Source: Brucella pituitosa (GTDB lineage: Bacteria > Pseudomonadota > Alphaproteobacteria > Rhizobiales > Rhizobiaceae). Taken from it: 64,000 nt of DNA. Numbering within the stretch: the first letter of the stretch is position 1; each line of letters starts with the position of its first letter. Position numbers and translations under genes: made by a program. The notes under the pieces are model-generated. The model was given only the letters and a program-made list of their open reading frames with translations. It was not told where the DNA came from and ran no database searches. Location: assembly GCF_003049685.1 (NCBI RefSeq), contig NZ_PYSY02000001.1, forward strand, positions 1,116,001-1,180,000. Reading direction: 5' to 3'. This document shows, piece by piece, positions 36,955-47,147 of the stretch.

Positions 36955-38244
36955 ATGTTTAGATCGCGATTACGGATGCATTCTCTGAGCAATAAAAATG
37001 GAACTCAAAAAATGTCAGTGGTGCGAGATGTGTTCGCGCTGCTGGTGATAATGTGTACCGTTTTCTTTCATGCCAGTTCTGCCATGGCTGCCAATAGTGG
37101 TAAAGATCCACTCTCGGCGCTGACATACCGTATGGCAGGCGATGATTTGCGGATGCGCGTCGTCGTTATGTTCGACCGCGAGCCTGAATATTCGACACTC
37201 ATGTTCGACAATCCGCATCGTCTCGTTTTTGATCTTCCTGAAACGCGTTTCGGTTTCGATGAGAAAAGTTTGGCGGCGAGGGGGCTTGTCTCCCGTGTGC
37301 GTTATGGGCTCGTCGGAAATCACCGTTCTCGCCTCATTCTCACGCTGCGTGGCCCATTCAATGTGGAGAACATTCAGGTAATCAAGAACGAAACCGCTCC
37401 CGGTTATCGCCTGGTTGCCGATATCGTCGCGTCTTCGGATCGTGAGTTTGCTGCAAAGCTCGCGTCTCAGCATGATGTCACCGGATCGACCGAACAAAAA
37501 CAGAAGAATGGGAACACGGAGCTTTCATCGCAATCCGACGGTGTGCGTCCGTTTATTGTGATGGTTGACCCCGGTCATGGCGGTATCGACAGTGGTGCGG
37601 AAAGCCTGAGTGGTATCAAGGAAAAGGATCTGACCCTTGCTTTCGGGCAGGAGCTGCGTGATCGTCTGGCAAAAGAAAAAAACATCAAGGTTTTGATGAC
37701 CCGCGACGATGACACATTTCTGCGTCTCTCGGAGCGTGTGCGTCTGGCGCGCCAGCAGGAAGCCGATCTTTTCATTTCCATTCATGCCGACACGATCAAT
37801 CAGACCGATATTCGCGGTGCAACGGTCTATACGATCTCCGATAAAGCATCCGACTCGGTTGCCCGCGCTATGGCGGAACGCGAAAACAAGTCGGATAGCG
37901 TCGCTGGTGCTGTTCCCGAAGAACTGCCGGAAGTCGCAGACATTCTGCTGGACCTCACGCGGCGTGAGACTCACACATTTTCATTGAGTTTTGCTGAGAA
38001 GGTTATCAGCTCCCTTCAGGGGGAAGTGAATCTGATCAACAACCCGCATCGCTTTGCCGGGTTTCAAGTTCTGCGAGCTCCCGATGTTCCGTCTGTACTG
38101 ATTGAGATTGGCTATCTTTCGAATGCGGAGGACGAGAAACTGATCAGCAATCCTGAGTGGCGTCGCAAACTGGCTGATCGTATTGCAAGAGCCATAAAAT
38201 CGTTTGAGATTCAGAAACATCCGGACACTTTGTCAAAAGGTTAG
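36955..38244 (+). CDS. amiC: N-acetylmuramoyl-L-alanine amidase with AMIN domain (AmiC type)
   Basis: A 429-aa exported zinc amidase that cleaves the peptide from glycan during cell separation. The signal peptide ends near HASSAMAA. The AMIN domain (about residues 55-160, VVVMFDREPEYSTLMFDNPH) targets septal wall. The Amidase_3 domain has VDPGHGGIDSGAE, FISIHADT and the catalytic Glu in VLIEIGYLSN. ATG 36955 is the longest start; ATG 37012 would place the signal peptide at the very N-terminus. The inactive LytM protein at 10871 is a candidate activator. PBP1A is downstream on the same strand. Confidence 0.93.
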   Translation: MFRSRLRMHSLSNKNGTQKMSVVRDVFALLVIMCTVFFHASSAMAANSGKDPLSALTYRMAGDDLRMRVVVMFDREPEYSTLMFDNPHRLVFDLPETRFGFDEKSLAARGLVSRVRYGLVGNHRSRLILTLRGPFNVENIQVIKNETAPGYRLVADIVASSDREFAAKLASQHDVTGSTEQKQKNGNTELSSQSDGVRPFIVMVDPGHGGIDSGAESLSGIKEKDLTLAFGQELRDRLAKEKNIKVLMTRDDDTFLRLSERVRLARQQEADLFISIHADTINQTDIRGATVYTISDKASDSVARAMAERENKSDSVAGAVPEELPEVADILLDLTRRETHTFSLSFAEKVISSLQGEVNLINNPHRFAGFQVLRAPDVPSVLIEIGYLSNAEDEKLISNPEWRRKLADRIARAIKSFEIQKHPDTLSKG

Positions 38245-38496
38245 AATTATGTAATGTTTAGTAGGGGCTCATATTCATCCCTGCTTATAAGATGCATGGT
38301 TGCAACAGTTTCTTGTATTTTTGTCGTTGCCCTGCGTTTGCATGCGTTAAATTGGTAAAAACAGAGAAACGATCTTGCCTTTGACGCATTTGATGGTCAC
38401 TAAACCACTTTATTGCCAATGCGGCATTTGTCGACGGGTGCTCGTTTCGATTGCCCCTAAATTATGCGAATGATCTGAAGGCAGGATCCTGGATTT

Positions 38497-40962
38497 ATGG
38501 TAAGGCTTATCGGATATTTCTTCGGAATTGGTACGGTTCTGGCGCTTTTGGTGGCCGGCGGAGTCGCCGTTTATATTGGAAGCCTTACAAAAGAACTGCC
38601 CGATTACGAAGTGCTCGCAAAATACGAGCCTCCTGTCATGACGCGTGTCCATGCTTCGGACGGTAGTCTGATGTCGGAATTTGCGCGCGAGCGTCGCATG
38701 TATCTACCGATTCAGGCTGTGCCGAACCGCGTTAAGGCTGCTTTCATTTCTGCTGAAGACAAGACATTTTACGAGCATCATGGTCTTGATTTCGGTGGCC
38801 TCGCTCGCGCAGTTCTGACCAATGTGAAGAATATGGGCTCTGGCCGTCGTCCGGTCGGCGCGTCCACGATCACACAGCAGGTCGCAAAGAACTTCCTTCT
38901 GAGTTCGAACCAGACCTATGACCGCAAGATCAAAGAAGCGATTCTTGCGATGCGCATTGAGCAAGCCTATTCCAAGGACCGCATTCTGGAGCTTTATCTC
39001 AACGAGATTTTCTTTGGTTTGGGCGCTTACGGTATTGCCAGTGCCGCGCTTACCTATTTTGACAAATCCGTTGGCGAATTGAGCATTGCCGAAACTGCTT
39101 ATTTGGCTGCTCTGCCAAAAGGTCCAAACAATTACCATCCCTTCCGTTTCCCGGATCGCGCGATTGAACGCCGCAACTGGGTTATCGATCGTATGGCTGA
39201 AAACGGCTACATCACGACACAGGAATCGGAAGAAGCCAAAAAAGAACCACTTGGCGTAAAGACCCGCACCGCAACGCATTACCTGTTCGCTTCCGAATAT
39301 TTCAGCGAAGAAGTACGCCGTCAGATCATCCAGAAATATGGCGTTGACGCACTTTATGAAGGTGGTCTGTCAGTTCGTACGACGCTCAATCCAACCATGC
39401 AGGTCGAAGCACGCAAGTCACTGCAGGCTGCATTGCTCCGTTATGACGAGGCACGCGGCTGGCGTGGACCTTTGAAGCACGCCGAACTTGGCGGTGACTG
39501 GGCAACCGCTTTTGGTGATTTGCAGGCCTATCCTGATGTGCCTGAGTGGCAGCTCGCTGTTGTCCTGAACGTCTCGGCTGCTGGTGCCGATATTGGTCTT
39601 CAGCCAGAAGTAGAAGGTTCGGGTTCGCGCAGCAAAGAGCGTACGCGCGCATTCATCGCTGCTGATGACATGAAATGGGCAATGCGCGTCACCAATATTG
39701 GTGGCAAGCGCGGCAGCGCAAAATCGCCAGAAGGTGTTCTGAACACAGGCGACATTGTTTATGTTTCGAAAGTCGGTGATGGCGATTCCCGCTTCCGTCT
39801 CCAGCAGCCGCCAAAGCTGCAGGGTGCACTGGTTGCCATGGACCCGCATACCGGCCGTGTGCTGTCGATGGTTGGCGGTTTCTCCTTTGGAGAATCCGAG
39901 TTTAACCGGGCAACGCAGGCCTATCGCCAGCCTGGATCGTCATTCAAGCCGTTCGTGTACGCGGCTGCTCTTGATAATGGCTATACACCGGCGTCCGTTG
40001 TTCTGGATGGTCCGCTTGAAGTTAATCAGGGCGGCGCGCTTGGTGTCTGGGCTCCTAAAAACTATTCGGGCAAATTCTCTGGTCCTTCAACCCTTCGTTA
40101 CGGCATTGAACAGTCGCGTAACGTCATGACCGTGCGTCTTGCACAAGACATGGGTATGAAGACTGTTGCGGAATATGCAGAGCGTTTCGGTATCTACGAC
40201 AAGATGCTGCCGGTTCTGTCGATGGCGCTTGGCGCTGGTGAAACGACTGTCCTGCGTATGGTTACGGCTTATTCCGTTATCGCAAATGGCGGACAGAGCA
40301 TTACACCTTCGATGATTGACCGTATTCAGGACCGCTACGGCAAGACTGTCTTCAAGCATGACGCGCGCCAGTGTGAAGGCTGCAACGCTCAGCAATGGTC
40401 AAATCAGGAAGAGCCCACTCTGATCGACAATCGCGATCAGGTGCTCGATCCGATGACTGCCTACCAGATCACATCGATGATGGAAGGCGTTGTGCAGCGT
40501 GGTACAGCGCAGCTGCTTAAGAGCCTTGATCGTCCGCTTGCTGGTAAGACCGGCACGACCAATGACGAAAAAGACGCATGGTTTGTTGGTTTCACACCTG
40601 ATCTGGTCGTCGGTGTTTTCATGGGCTACGACACGCCAACTCCGCTTGGTCGCGGTGGCACGGGTGGTGGTTTGGCAGCGCCTGTCTTTAAAGAGTTCAT
40701 GGGGCAGGCTCTGGCTGGAACGCCTAAGGTGGATTTCCGTGTTCCAGAAGGCATGACACTGATTGCGATCAATCGCAAGACAGGCATGCGTACCAACAAG
40801 GGCGATCCGAACCTTATCATGGAAGCGTTCAAGCCCGGCACCGGACCATCTGATACCTACTCGGTTATCGGTATGGATCAGTTCCGTGAAGGGTCGCCAG
40901 TTCAGCCACAATCGCCGCAGGCAACCCGTGCTATCAATTCAGGTTCTGGCGGACTTTACTAA
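38497..40962 (+). CDS. mrcA: Penicillin-binding protein 1A
   Basis: An 821-aa bifunctional peptidoglycan synthase. One N-terminal membrane helix, then the GT51 glycosyltransferase domain with the catalytic Glu in SAEDKTFYEHHGLD and the GASTITQQVAKN motif, and a transpeptidase domain with SxxK at Ser481 (GSSFKPF), SRN (IEQSRNVMTV) and KTG (LAGKTGTTNDEKD). An OB-like insert lies about residues 330-430. The 252-bp gap before it has no gene. Its orientation behind the amidase is conserved in the order. Confidence 0.96.
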   Translation: MVRLIGYFFGIGTVLALLVAGGVAVYIGSLTKELPDYEVLAKYEPPVMTRVHASDGSLMSEFARERRMYLPIQAVPNRVKAAFISAEDKTFYEHHGLDFGGLARAVLTNVKNMGSGRRPVGASTITQQVAKNFLLSSNQTYDRKIKEAILAMRIEQAYSKDRILELYLNEIFFGLGAYGIASAALTYFDKSVGELSIAETAYLAALPKGPNNYHPFRFPDRAIERRNWVIDRMAENGYITTQESEEAKKEPLGVKTRTATHYLFASEYFSEEVRRQIIQKYGVDALYEGGLSVRTTLNPTMQVEARKSLQAALLRYDEARGWRGPLKHAELGGDWATAFGDLQAYPDVPEWQLAVVLNVSAAGADIGLQPEVEGSGSRSKERTRAFIAADDMKWAMRVTNIGGKRGSAKSPEGVLNTGDIVYVSKVGDGDSRFRLQQPPKLQGALVAMDPHTGRVLSMVGGFSFGESEFNRATQAYRQPGSSFKPFVYAAALDNGYTPASVVLDGPLEVNQGGALGVWAPKNYSGKFSGPSTLRYGIEQSRNVMTVRLAQDMGMKTVAEYAERFGIYDKMLPVLSMALGAGETTVLRMVTAYSVIANGGQSITPSMIDRIQDRYGKTVFKHDARQCEGCNAQQWSNQEEPTLIDNRDQVLDPMTAYQITSMMEGVVQRGTAQLLKSLDRPLAGKTGTTNDEKDAWFVGFTPDLVVGVFMGYDTPTPLGRGGTGGGLAAPVFKEFMGQALAGTPKVDFRVPEGMTLIAINRKTGMRTNKGDPNLIMEAFKPGTGPSDTYSVIGMDQFREGSPVQPQSPQATRAINSGSGGLY

Positions 40963-41146
40963 CCTATCCCTCTTTACACTGCGCCACGTGCTAATTATGG
41001 TCCGCGGCGCTTGAATGGCTTTTATGCCTTCTTGCGTTGAGGCAGAGCGCTTCGCTTTGGTGTGAAGCGCTTTAGAACAAAACGGTTCATTTTTGAGCCT
41101 CTGTTCTCTCCACCCACGACTGAATTATTGAAGGAACGATTTGCCC

Positions 41147-42275
41147 ATGCGCGCGGAAATCGAGACGCTGGTTGACGAAATCCAGCAGGCCATAAGCCTG
41201 CTGAGGAGGCATCTTTGACTGGGATCAGGCAATCAAACGTCTGGGCTATCTGAATCAGAGGGCTGAAGATCCGACCCTTTGGAATGATGCCCAGGAAGCC
41301 CAGAAACTGATGCGTGAGCGCCAGCAACTGGAAGACAGCATCAACGGCATTAACACGCTGAAACAGACGCTGAGTGACAGCATTGAACTCATCGCCATGG
41401 GCGAAGAGGAAGGCGACAAGTCGATTATTGCTGACGCGGAAAACACAATCCGCGAGTTGAAGCAGGAAGTTGACAGCCGACAGATCGACATGCTGCTTTC
41501 CGGTGAAGCGGATTCGAACGATACCTATCTTGAAGTGCATGCCGGTGCAGGCGGTACGGAAAGTCAGGATTGGGCATCCATGCTTCTGCGTATGTACACC
41601 CGTTGGGCCGAACGCAGTGGGCGCAAGGTTGAGGTGATGGAAGTGCATTACGGCGAAGAAGCCGGCATCAAATCAGCATCGATCCTTATCAAGGGCCACA
41701 ACTCCTACGGTATGGCAAAGACGGAATCCGGCGTTCATCGTCTGGTGCGTATTTCGCCTTACGATTCGAACGCGCGTCGTCATACCTCGTTTGCGAGTAT
41801 CTGGGTTTATCCTGTTATCGATGACAACATCGATGTGCAGGTGACTGAAGCCGATGTTCGCATCGATACCTACCGCGCTTCGGGTGCGGGCGGTCAGCAT
41901 GTCAACACAACGGATTCGGCTGTGCGTATTACGCATATCGCAACCGGCATTGTGGTGCAGTGTCAGGCAGAACGTTCCCAGCACAAGAACCGCGAAAAAG
42001 CCTGGTCAATGCTGCGCGCTCGTCTTTACGAAAATGAGCTGAAAAAGCGTGAAGAAGCGACTGATGCGGCCAATGCCAACAAAACTGAGATCGGCTGGGG
42101 TCACCAGATCCGCTCTTACGTATTGCAGCCCTATCAGCTGGTCAAAGATTTGCGTACCGGCGTTGAAAGCACCAATCCGCAGGAAGTGCTTGATGGCGCC
42201 GTAACGCCGTTCATGGAAGCAGCGCTTGCTCACCGCATCCATGGTGGGGCTGAGCTCATCGAAGATATCGATTGA
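41147..42275 (+). CDS. prfB: Peptide chain release factor 2 (programmed +1 frameshift)
   Basis: RF2, 375 aa, terminates at UAA and UGA. A 23-codon frame from ATG 41147 ([20 protein letters not shown]) ends at an in-frame TGA (41216-41218). The site AGGAGG-CAT-CTT-TGA-C is the classical RF2 autoregulatory +1 frameshift: translation skips T41216 and resumes at GAC 41217 ([12 protein letters not shown]). Coding is therefore join(41147-41215, 41217-42275). The main part contains the GGQ loop ([18 protein letters not shown]) and the SPF tripeptide-type anticodon (ISPYDSN). Low RF2 favours the shift and raises RF2. A gene call that ignores the shift would miss the N-terminus. Confidence 0.95.
41213..41219 (+). 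promoter_or_regulatory. prfB +1 frameshift site
   Basis: CTTTGAC, preceded 3 nt upstream by the stimulatory AGGAGG (41204-41209). The spacing matches the known E. coli element. Confidence 0.93.
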
Positions 42276-42296
42276 TATTCTTGAGAACATGTTCTG

Positions 42297-42327
42297 AAAA
42301 AACCCGGCCTTGAGCCGGGTTTTTTGT
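42297..42327 (+). terminator. Terminator after prfB
   Basis: AAAACCCGGC (42299-42308) pairs with GCCGGGTTTT (42314-42323) and a T tract follows. Confidence 0.88.
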
Positions 42328-42364
42328 GCCTAAATCAAAAAACCATATTGTGAACGGTCGCCGT

Positions 42365-42793
42365 TCAGGAATCCTTTGAAGCAACGCTTCCTGCATTGAC
42401 GCGCGGCTTGTACGCGCGCGGACCGGTGATGATGGGGTCTATAGCCTGAATGCTGATCGCATCACCGGGAACCAACAGTTCCTGTTGAGCTGAAATGTTC
42501 GGTACTGATTCCGATGGCATTTCAGGCAATGGCTGCATGACGGCTGGCTTTTTCAGCACGGATGCAAGCTTGCTGACACGCTCATTCAAACCGTGTTGGT
42601 TTTCTGTAGTGTCATGCACGTTTTTATAGATGTCAGCGCTGAGACCCACGACGAAGACCGTTGCACCTAATGTGGCCAATTTTGTACGGATCGTGAAGAA
42701 ACTGGAGCGTTTGATAGACGTAGTGTCCGCGACAGCATCAGTGGGACGCTTATCGCGGTTTGTCTTCTTTAGCCCCGTCGACTTCTGCACCAT
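42365..42793 (-). CDS. Hypothetical single-pass membrane protein
   Basis: A 142-aa protein I do not recognise. A basic N-terminus (GLKKTNRDKRP) precedes one hydrophobic helix at about residues 37-56 (KLATLGATVFVVGLSADIY); the remaining ~85 residues are predicted to be periplasmic, with a short heptad-like stretch (ENQHGLNERVSKLASVLKK) and a Pro/Ser-rich end. It is convergent with prfB. GAGAAG is a weak ribosome-binding site. A TTAACCAT octamer (minus strand, 42841-42848) lies 48 bp upstream of the ATG. Membership of a divisome or envelope network is speculation. Confidence 0.7.
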   Translation of the reverse strand: MVQKSTGLKKTNRDKRPTDAVADTTSIKRSSFFTIRTKLATLGATVFVVGLSADIYKNVHDTTENQHGLNERVSKLASVLKKPAVMQPLPEMPSESVPNISAQQELLVPGDAISIQAIDPIITGPRAYKPRVNAGSVASKDS

Positions 42794-42924
42794 GCCTGCA
42801 GTCTTCTCATTCCAGATTATTGATTCGATTGCATGTTATCATGGTTAACAAAGCTTTTCCGAAGCTTTAGTCGTATGCATTTCCCACGGAATGGACGGGA
42901 AAAAACTTTCGGTAGTTTCGGCTG

Positions 42925-43389
42925 TCAGAGCGCGCGAGCTGCGTCAAGAACGGCTTCAGCATGGCCTGCCACTTTTACTTTTTCCCACACGTGCGCAATA
43001 CGTCCTTCGGCATCAATCAGGAAGGTTGCACGTTCAACGCCCATATATTTGCGGCCATACATGCTCTTTTCGACCCACACGCCATATGCTTCGAGAACCG
43101 TTCTGTTTTCGTCTGCAGCCAGATCGACGGTCAGTTCATGTTTCTTGCGAAACTTCGCATGCTTTTCTGCGCTGTCGGGTGAAAGTCCGATGACGCGAGC
43201 ACCAATTTTATCGAACTCCGGCTTCAGCTGAGAGAAGGCAATGGCTTCCTTAGTGCAACCCGACGTGTCGTCCTTGGGATAAAAATAAAGAACGACTGGT
43301 TTGCCTTTGAGCGACGACAAGGTAATTGTGTCGCTATCTGATGGCAAAGTGAAGTCTGGTGCCAGATCTCCAACCTGGGGACGAGCCAT
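42925..43389 (-). CDS. bcp: Peroxiredoxin, Bcp/PrxQ subfamily, single cysteine
   Basis: A 154-aa thiol peroxidase. The peroxidatic Cys45 lies in YPKDDTSGCTKEAIAFS. In E. coli Bcp a resolving Cys sits five residues later; here that position is Ile50 and no other Cys exists in the protein. It should therefore work as a one-Cys enzyme that needs an external thiol. The start ATG 43389 fits the conserved N-terminus (VGDLAPDFTLPSDSD). Confidence 0.93.
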   Translation of the reverse strand: MARPQVGDLAPDFTLPSDSDTITLSSLKGKPVVLYFYPKDDTSGCTKEAIAFSQLKPEFDKIGARVIGLSPDSAEKHAKFRKKHELTVDLAADENRTVLEAYGVWVEKSMYGRKYMGVERATFLIDAEGRIAHVWEKVKVAGHAEAVLDAARAL

Positions 43390-43643
43390 ATCTGCGCCTT
43401 TCTTTTATGGATAAACGGGGAAACTGCCTGTTACACTCCGAGCTATCGCATTCGGGCTGGGCTTGTGCAACTGCTCAAGCGCATCCGGTTGGGCATGATG
43501 ACGTGCATCGATGACATATCAATCAAGCTGATCAGCGGCCTTGCTGAAATGCAGAAGCGTAATAAAAGCAGAGTGATAACGAGTTTTTGTAATTCGCCTT
43601 GTAAGGGTGCTCATTTGCGGAAATTAGATGTTCGGCTGGAATA

Positions 43644-46600
43644 TTGACAGATAACCCGCGCAAAATCCGCTTTAGCAAGCGTGAGATGAAGAGAATCGAA
43701 CGCCTCGCAGCCGAAGGCGCGGAAGGGGTTGTGCTTCCCTCAATGCGCTCCCGTCGCTCGTTTATGTCGTGGTGCTCCCACGCTTTTCTTTCCTTATGCA
43801 TCGTTCTTGTTCTGATTGGTGGTGTGGGATTCGTGATTTTGCGCGGCGGCGTGAACAGCGATCTCTTGCGCGATGAAGCCCAGAAGAGCCTGAGCGGAGT
43901 TCTCGGCAAGGATGCTTCAGCCACGATCGGTAGTGCCGGATTATCGCTTGATCAGAACAGTCTGGTTGCGATGGAGGCGAGGGATGTTTCGATCCTTGAT
44001 CCGAAACAGGGCATTGAAATCAAGAATATCAAGTCGGTACGCCTTGGTTTGGCGCCTTTGCCGTTGCTGACAGGCAAAGTCCGCGTCGCTGAGCTTGAGA
44101 TTGATGGCGCTTCTTTCGATCTGCCTGAACAGGAAGGTGCTGGTTTCTGGAAATCTCTTCCGTATGACAAGCGCGGCTACATCAATTTTGATGCAGTTTC
44201 CGAAGAGCTGTTCTCGACTATGCGGCGCAATCTTGAGTTATTGCGCGATCAGAACACGCAGGCCATCGGGCTGCTGAACACTACAATTCGGTTCAAGACT
44301 GGCGACACACAGCAAAGCATAGAGGTGCAGAAGCTTCGTCTGGTCGAGAGTTCCGGAAAAATCGCCGTTGAGGGTAGCGTCGTTTGGCAGAACAAGACCA
44401 TCACGGTTGATGGCAGCATTGATCGTAAGGGACAAGAAAACGATCTGGATGCGTTCCAGATCAAGGTCAATAATCTGCCGATCGATCTGGGATCACCGGA
44501 AGAGGTTGCGCCGGTTATCGATGGCAATCGCGTGAATCCTGCGCATTTCGACCTGAGCGGTAAAGCGAACCTTGCTTTGTCGGGCAAAGCTGCCAATGGC
44601 GACAATCCTGAGCGGGTTATGGCCGAATTGTCCGTCGATGGTATCAATATGGAGATTGGGCGGGTCACTGATGTTCGCGGTAGTGCGTTGCTTCGTATTG
44701 AACATGCGAGTGGCAGCGGCAAAATCGAAGTTAAACCATCACGCATTCAGTTAGGCGGAATGAATGCGGAATTTAACGGTGCTTTCGGACCGGAACCAGA
44801 TGCCGACAACAATACCGGCGGCCCAAGCTATCGCTTTGAAGTGCTGACGAGTTCGGCCACGAGTATGCCTGCGGAATCAACCGACCCGGAATTGCCCTTC
44901 GGCGTGAAGATCGCAGGTCGCTTCCTGGCCAATCAACAACGCCTTCAGTTCTCCAATCTTGATGTCCAGACCAATACGGGAGAATTATACGGTCAGGGAA
45001 GCATGGGCTTTGGCAATGGCTCGCCCGAAATGATTTTCATGCTCCGTATTCCGAAAATGGCGGTCGCTGACGCAAAGCATCTTTGGCCAATCGACGTGGC
45101 AGATGGTGCGCGAGAATGGGTTCTGAAGAACCTCTTTGGCGGCACATTGAAGGATAGCCGCATCGATATTTCTCTGGCAGGCGGACGGTTCAATGGTCCT
45201 GGTCTGCCGCCACCATTGACGGGGGAGGAAATCAAGGCCGATTTCAATGTGACCGACACGCGGTTTGATGTGATTGGTGAACTGCCTCCCGTTCGCGATG
45301 TTACAGGAAGTATTTCAGTTCGTGGTGCGCACACAACAATCAAACTGGCAAATGGCGTTGCTTACACGCCGGATAATCGCAAAGCATCTGTTTCTGACGG
45401 AACGTTGATTATTCCCTGGGGGCCACAGCGACCGGTTATCGCTGACCTTGATTTGCTCGTTTCGGGTGATGCCGCCGCGATCGCGGAAATTGCGGGCAAG
45501 AAGCCAATCGATGTATTGAAGAACGTGCCTTTTAAGCCTGAAGACGCGACAGGTGATGTCAAGGCACGGGTGAAAGTCGGTTTCGCTGTTTCCAAAGGTG
45601 CCCCTCCCGGAACACTGACATGGGATGCCGATATCGGGTTCTCCAATCTGGCTATTTCACAGCCTGTGGGCGGCTCCATGGTGAGCGAGGCGAATGGCAG
45701 TATTAAAGTGGATCAGACGGCGGCTCTCATTACTGCGGATGCAAAACTCGACGGCGTTCCTGCAAAGATATCCATGACTGAACCCGTTGATCGTTCGGGT
45801 CCGGCGAAACGGGAACAGAAGATCAAGCTCGATCTCGATGACGGCTCGCGCAATAAATTGTTGCCCGGCTTAAAAGATTTGTTTTCTGGCCCGATGTCGG
45901 TCGATCTCGGCATGGAAGAAAATGGCAAGCGACACGTATCGGCTGACTTGAACAAGACACAGGTAGACTTGCCATGGCTTGGCTGGCGCAAGGGGAGCGG
46001 TGTTCCTGCAAAGGTGACGTTCGACCTGATCAAAAGCAACGGCAATGATGGTAAACTGGATATCCGTAATCTGGTACTGACCGGCGATGCGTTTGGTGCA
46101 AAAGGCAATCTTTCGATTGCTGGTGGTGATTTTCAGTCGGCCGATTTCAGTGACATACGGCTCACCCGTTCAGATCGGTTGAGCGTTAAGGCGACGAAAA
46201 GTGCGGGTGGTTATCGCGTTACGATACGCGGATCTCAATTTGACGCCCGTTCCATCATCAAACAGATATCGGACATTCAGAAGAAGAGTGGAGGCTCTGG
46301 TGGCAAGAGCCCGCGCGTGGTTGTCAGCGCACAGATAGATGCAGTGAGCGGCTTTAATGACGAGATGCTGCGCAATGTGGCTGTTTCGTATGAGAATGCG
46401 GGAAACAAGATTTCAGGCGTGTCTGTGAACGCTGTTACAACTTCCGGTCAGGCTTTCGTTGCCACCAACAACGATCAGGGCGATGCACGGTCAATTTCGC
46501 TACAATCCAATGATGCGGGTGCGGTTCTGCGCTTCTTTGATTTCTACGATAAGATGCGTGGCGGCAAAATTACCGTGGGTCTTGCCGGGCAGGGCAATGG

Positions 46601-47081
46601 TCCATTGAGTGGCCAGATCGATGCGCGAAATTTCGCAATCATCAATGAACCACGACTGGCAAAGATTGTTTCGAGCCCGCCGAGCAGTGGCGGCACCAGT
46701 CTTAATCAGGCAGTCAAACGGGATATAGACGTGTCGCGTGTTGATATCGAACGTGGATTTTCGCTTATCGAAAAGGGCGAAGGCTATCTGAAACTCTCCA
46801 AGGGGGTGGTGCGCGGACCGTCTGTTGGCACGACCTTCCAGGGCACGCTTTATGATTCGCGTGGCAATATGTCGATCACAGGCACCTTCATGCCCGCCTA
46901 TGGCGTGAACCGCATTTTTGGCGAAGTGCCGATCTTTGGCGCACTGCTGGGCAACGGACGTGATCGCGGTTTGCTGGGCATTACCTTCAAGCTTGAAGGC
47001 AGTGCAAAGCAGCCGCAGGTTATCGTGAACCCGATTTCCATAATCGCACCGGGTATCTTCCGCTCCATCTTTGAATTCTGA
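43644..47081 (+). CDS. AsmA-like protein with DUF3971, very large inner-membrane-anchored envelope protein
   Basis: An 1145-aa protein with one N-terminal membrane helix (about residues 40-65, HAFLSLCIVLVLIGGVGFVI) and a long periplasmic part rich in beta repeats. The C-terminal AsmA-like domain contains FQGTLYDSRGNMSITGTFMP, GVNRIFGEVPIFGALLGNGRD and LLGITFKLEGSAKQPQVIVN. The YhdP/TamB/AsmA group forms bridges for phospholipid transport between the membranes; assignment of that role here is by family. The start is TTG 43644 with weak support. It ends at a strong terminator shared with tyrS. Confidence 0.85.
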   Translation: MTDNPRKIRFSKREMKRIERLAAEGAEGVVLPSMRSRRSFMSWCSHAFLSLCIVLVLIGGVGFVILRGGVNSDLLRDEAQKSLSGVLGKDASATIGSAGLSLDQNSLVAMEARDVSILDPKQGIEIKNIKSVRLGLAPLPLLTGKVRVAELEIDGASFDLPEQEGAGFWKSLPYDKRGYINFDAVSEELFSTMRRNLELLRDQNTQAIGLLNTTIRFKTGDTQQSIEVQKLRLVESSGKIAVEGSVVWQNKTITVDGSIDRKGQENDLDAFQIKVNNLPIDLGSPEEVAPVIDGNRVNPAHFDLSGKANLALSGKAANGDNPERVMAELSVDGINMEIGRVTDVRGSALLRIEHASGSGKIEVKPSRIQLGGMNAEFNGAFGPEPDADNNTGGPSYRFEVLTSSATSMPAESTDPELPFGVKIAGRFLANQQRLQFSNLDVQTNTGELYGQGSMGFGNGSPEMIFMLRIPKMAVADAKHLWPIDVADGAREWVLKNLFGGTLKDSRIDISLAGGRFNGPGLPPPLTGEEIKADFNVTDTRFDVIGELPPVRDVTGSISVRGAHTTIKLANGVAYTPDNRKASVSDGTLIIPWGPQRPVIADLDLLVSGDAAAIAEIAGKKPIDVLKNVPFKPEDATGDVKARVKVGFAVSKGAPPGTLTWDADIGFSNLAISQPVGGSMVSEANGSIKVDQTAALITADAKLDGVPAKISMTEPVDRSGPAKREQKIKLDLDDGSRNKLLPGLKDLFSGPMSVDLGMEENGKRHVSADLNKTQVDLPWLGWRKGSGVPAKVTFDLIKSNGNDGKLDIRNLVLTGDAFGAKGNLSIAGGDFQSADFSDIRLTRSDRLSVKATKSAGGYRVTIRGSQFDARSIIKQISDIQKKSGGSGGKSPRVVVSAQIDAVSGFNDEMLRNVAVSYENAGNKISGVSVNAVTTSGQAFVATNNDQGDARSISLQSNDAGAVLRFFDFYDKMRGGKITVGLAGQGNGPLSGQIDARNFAIINEPRLAKIVSSPPSSGGTSLNQAVKRDIDVSRVDIERGFSLIEKGEGYLKLSKGVVRGPSVGTTFQGTLYDSRGNMSITGTFMPAYGVNRIFGEVPIFGALLGNGRDRGLLGITFKLEGSAKQPQVIVNPISIIAPGIFRSIFEF

Positions 47082-47101
47082 GGCTGAGGAAATCAGTCCA
47101 A

Positions 47102-47130
47102 TAAAAAAGCCGGGCATAGCCCGGCTTTTA
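47102..47130. terminator. Bidirectional terminator between the AsmA-like gene and tyrS
   Basis: TAAAAAAGCCGGGC pairs with GCCCGGCTTTTA around ATA; it functions on both strands. Confidence 0.9.
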
Positions 47131-47147
47131 TCGTTATGGGACACGGC

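Noticed and set aside
41147-41218. Pseudogene or sequencing error in prfB
   Set aside because: The frame change occurs exactly at CTTTGAC behind AGGAGG, the known programmed signal, so the gene is intact.
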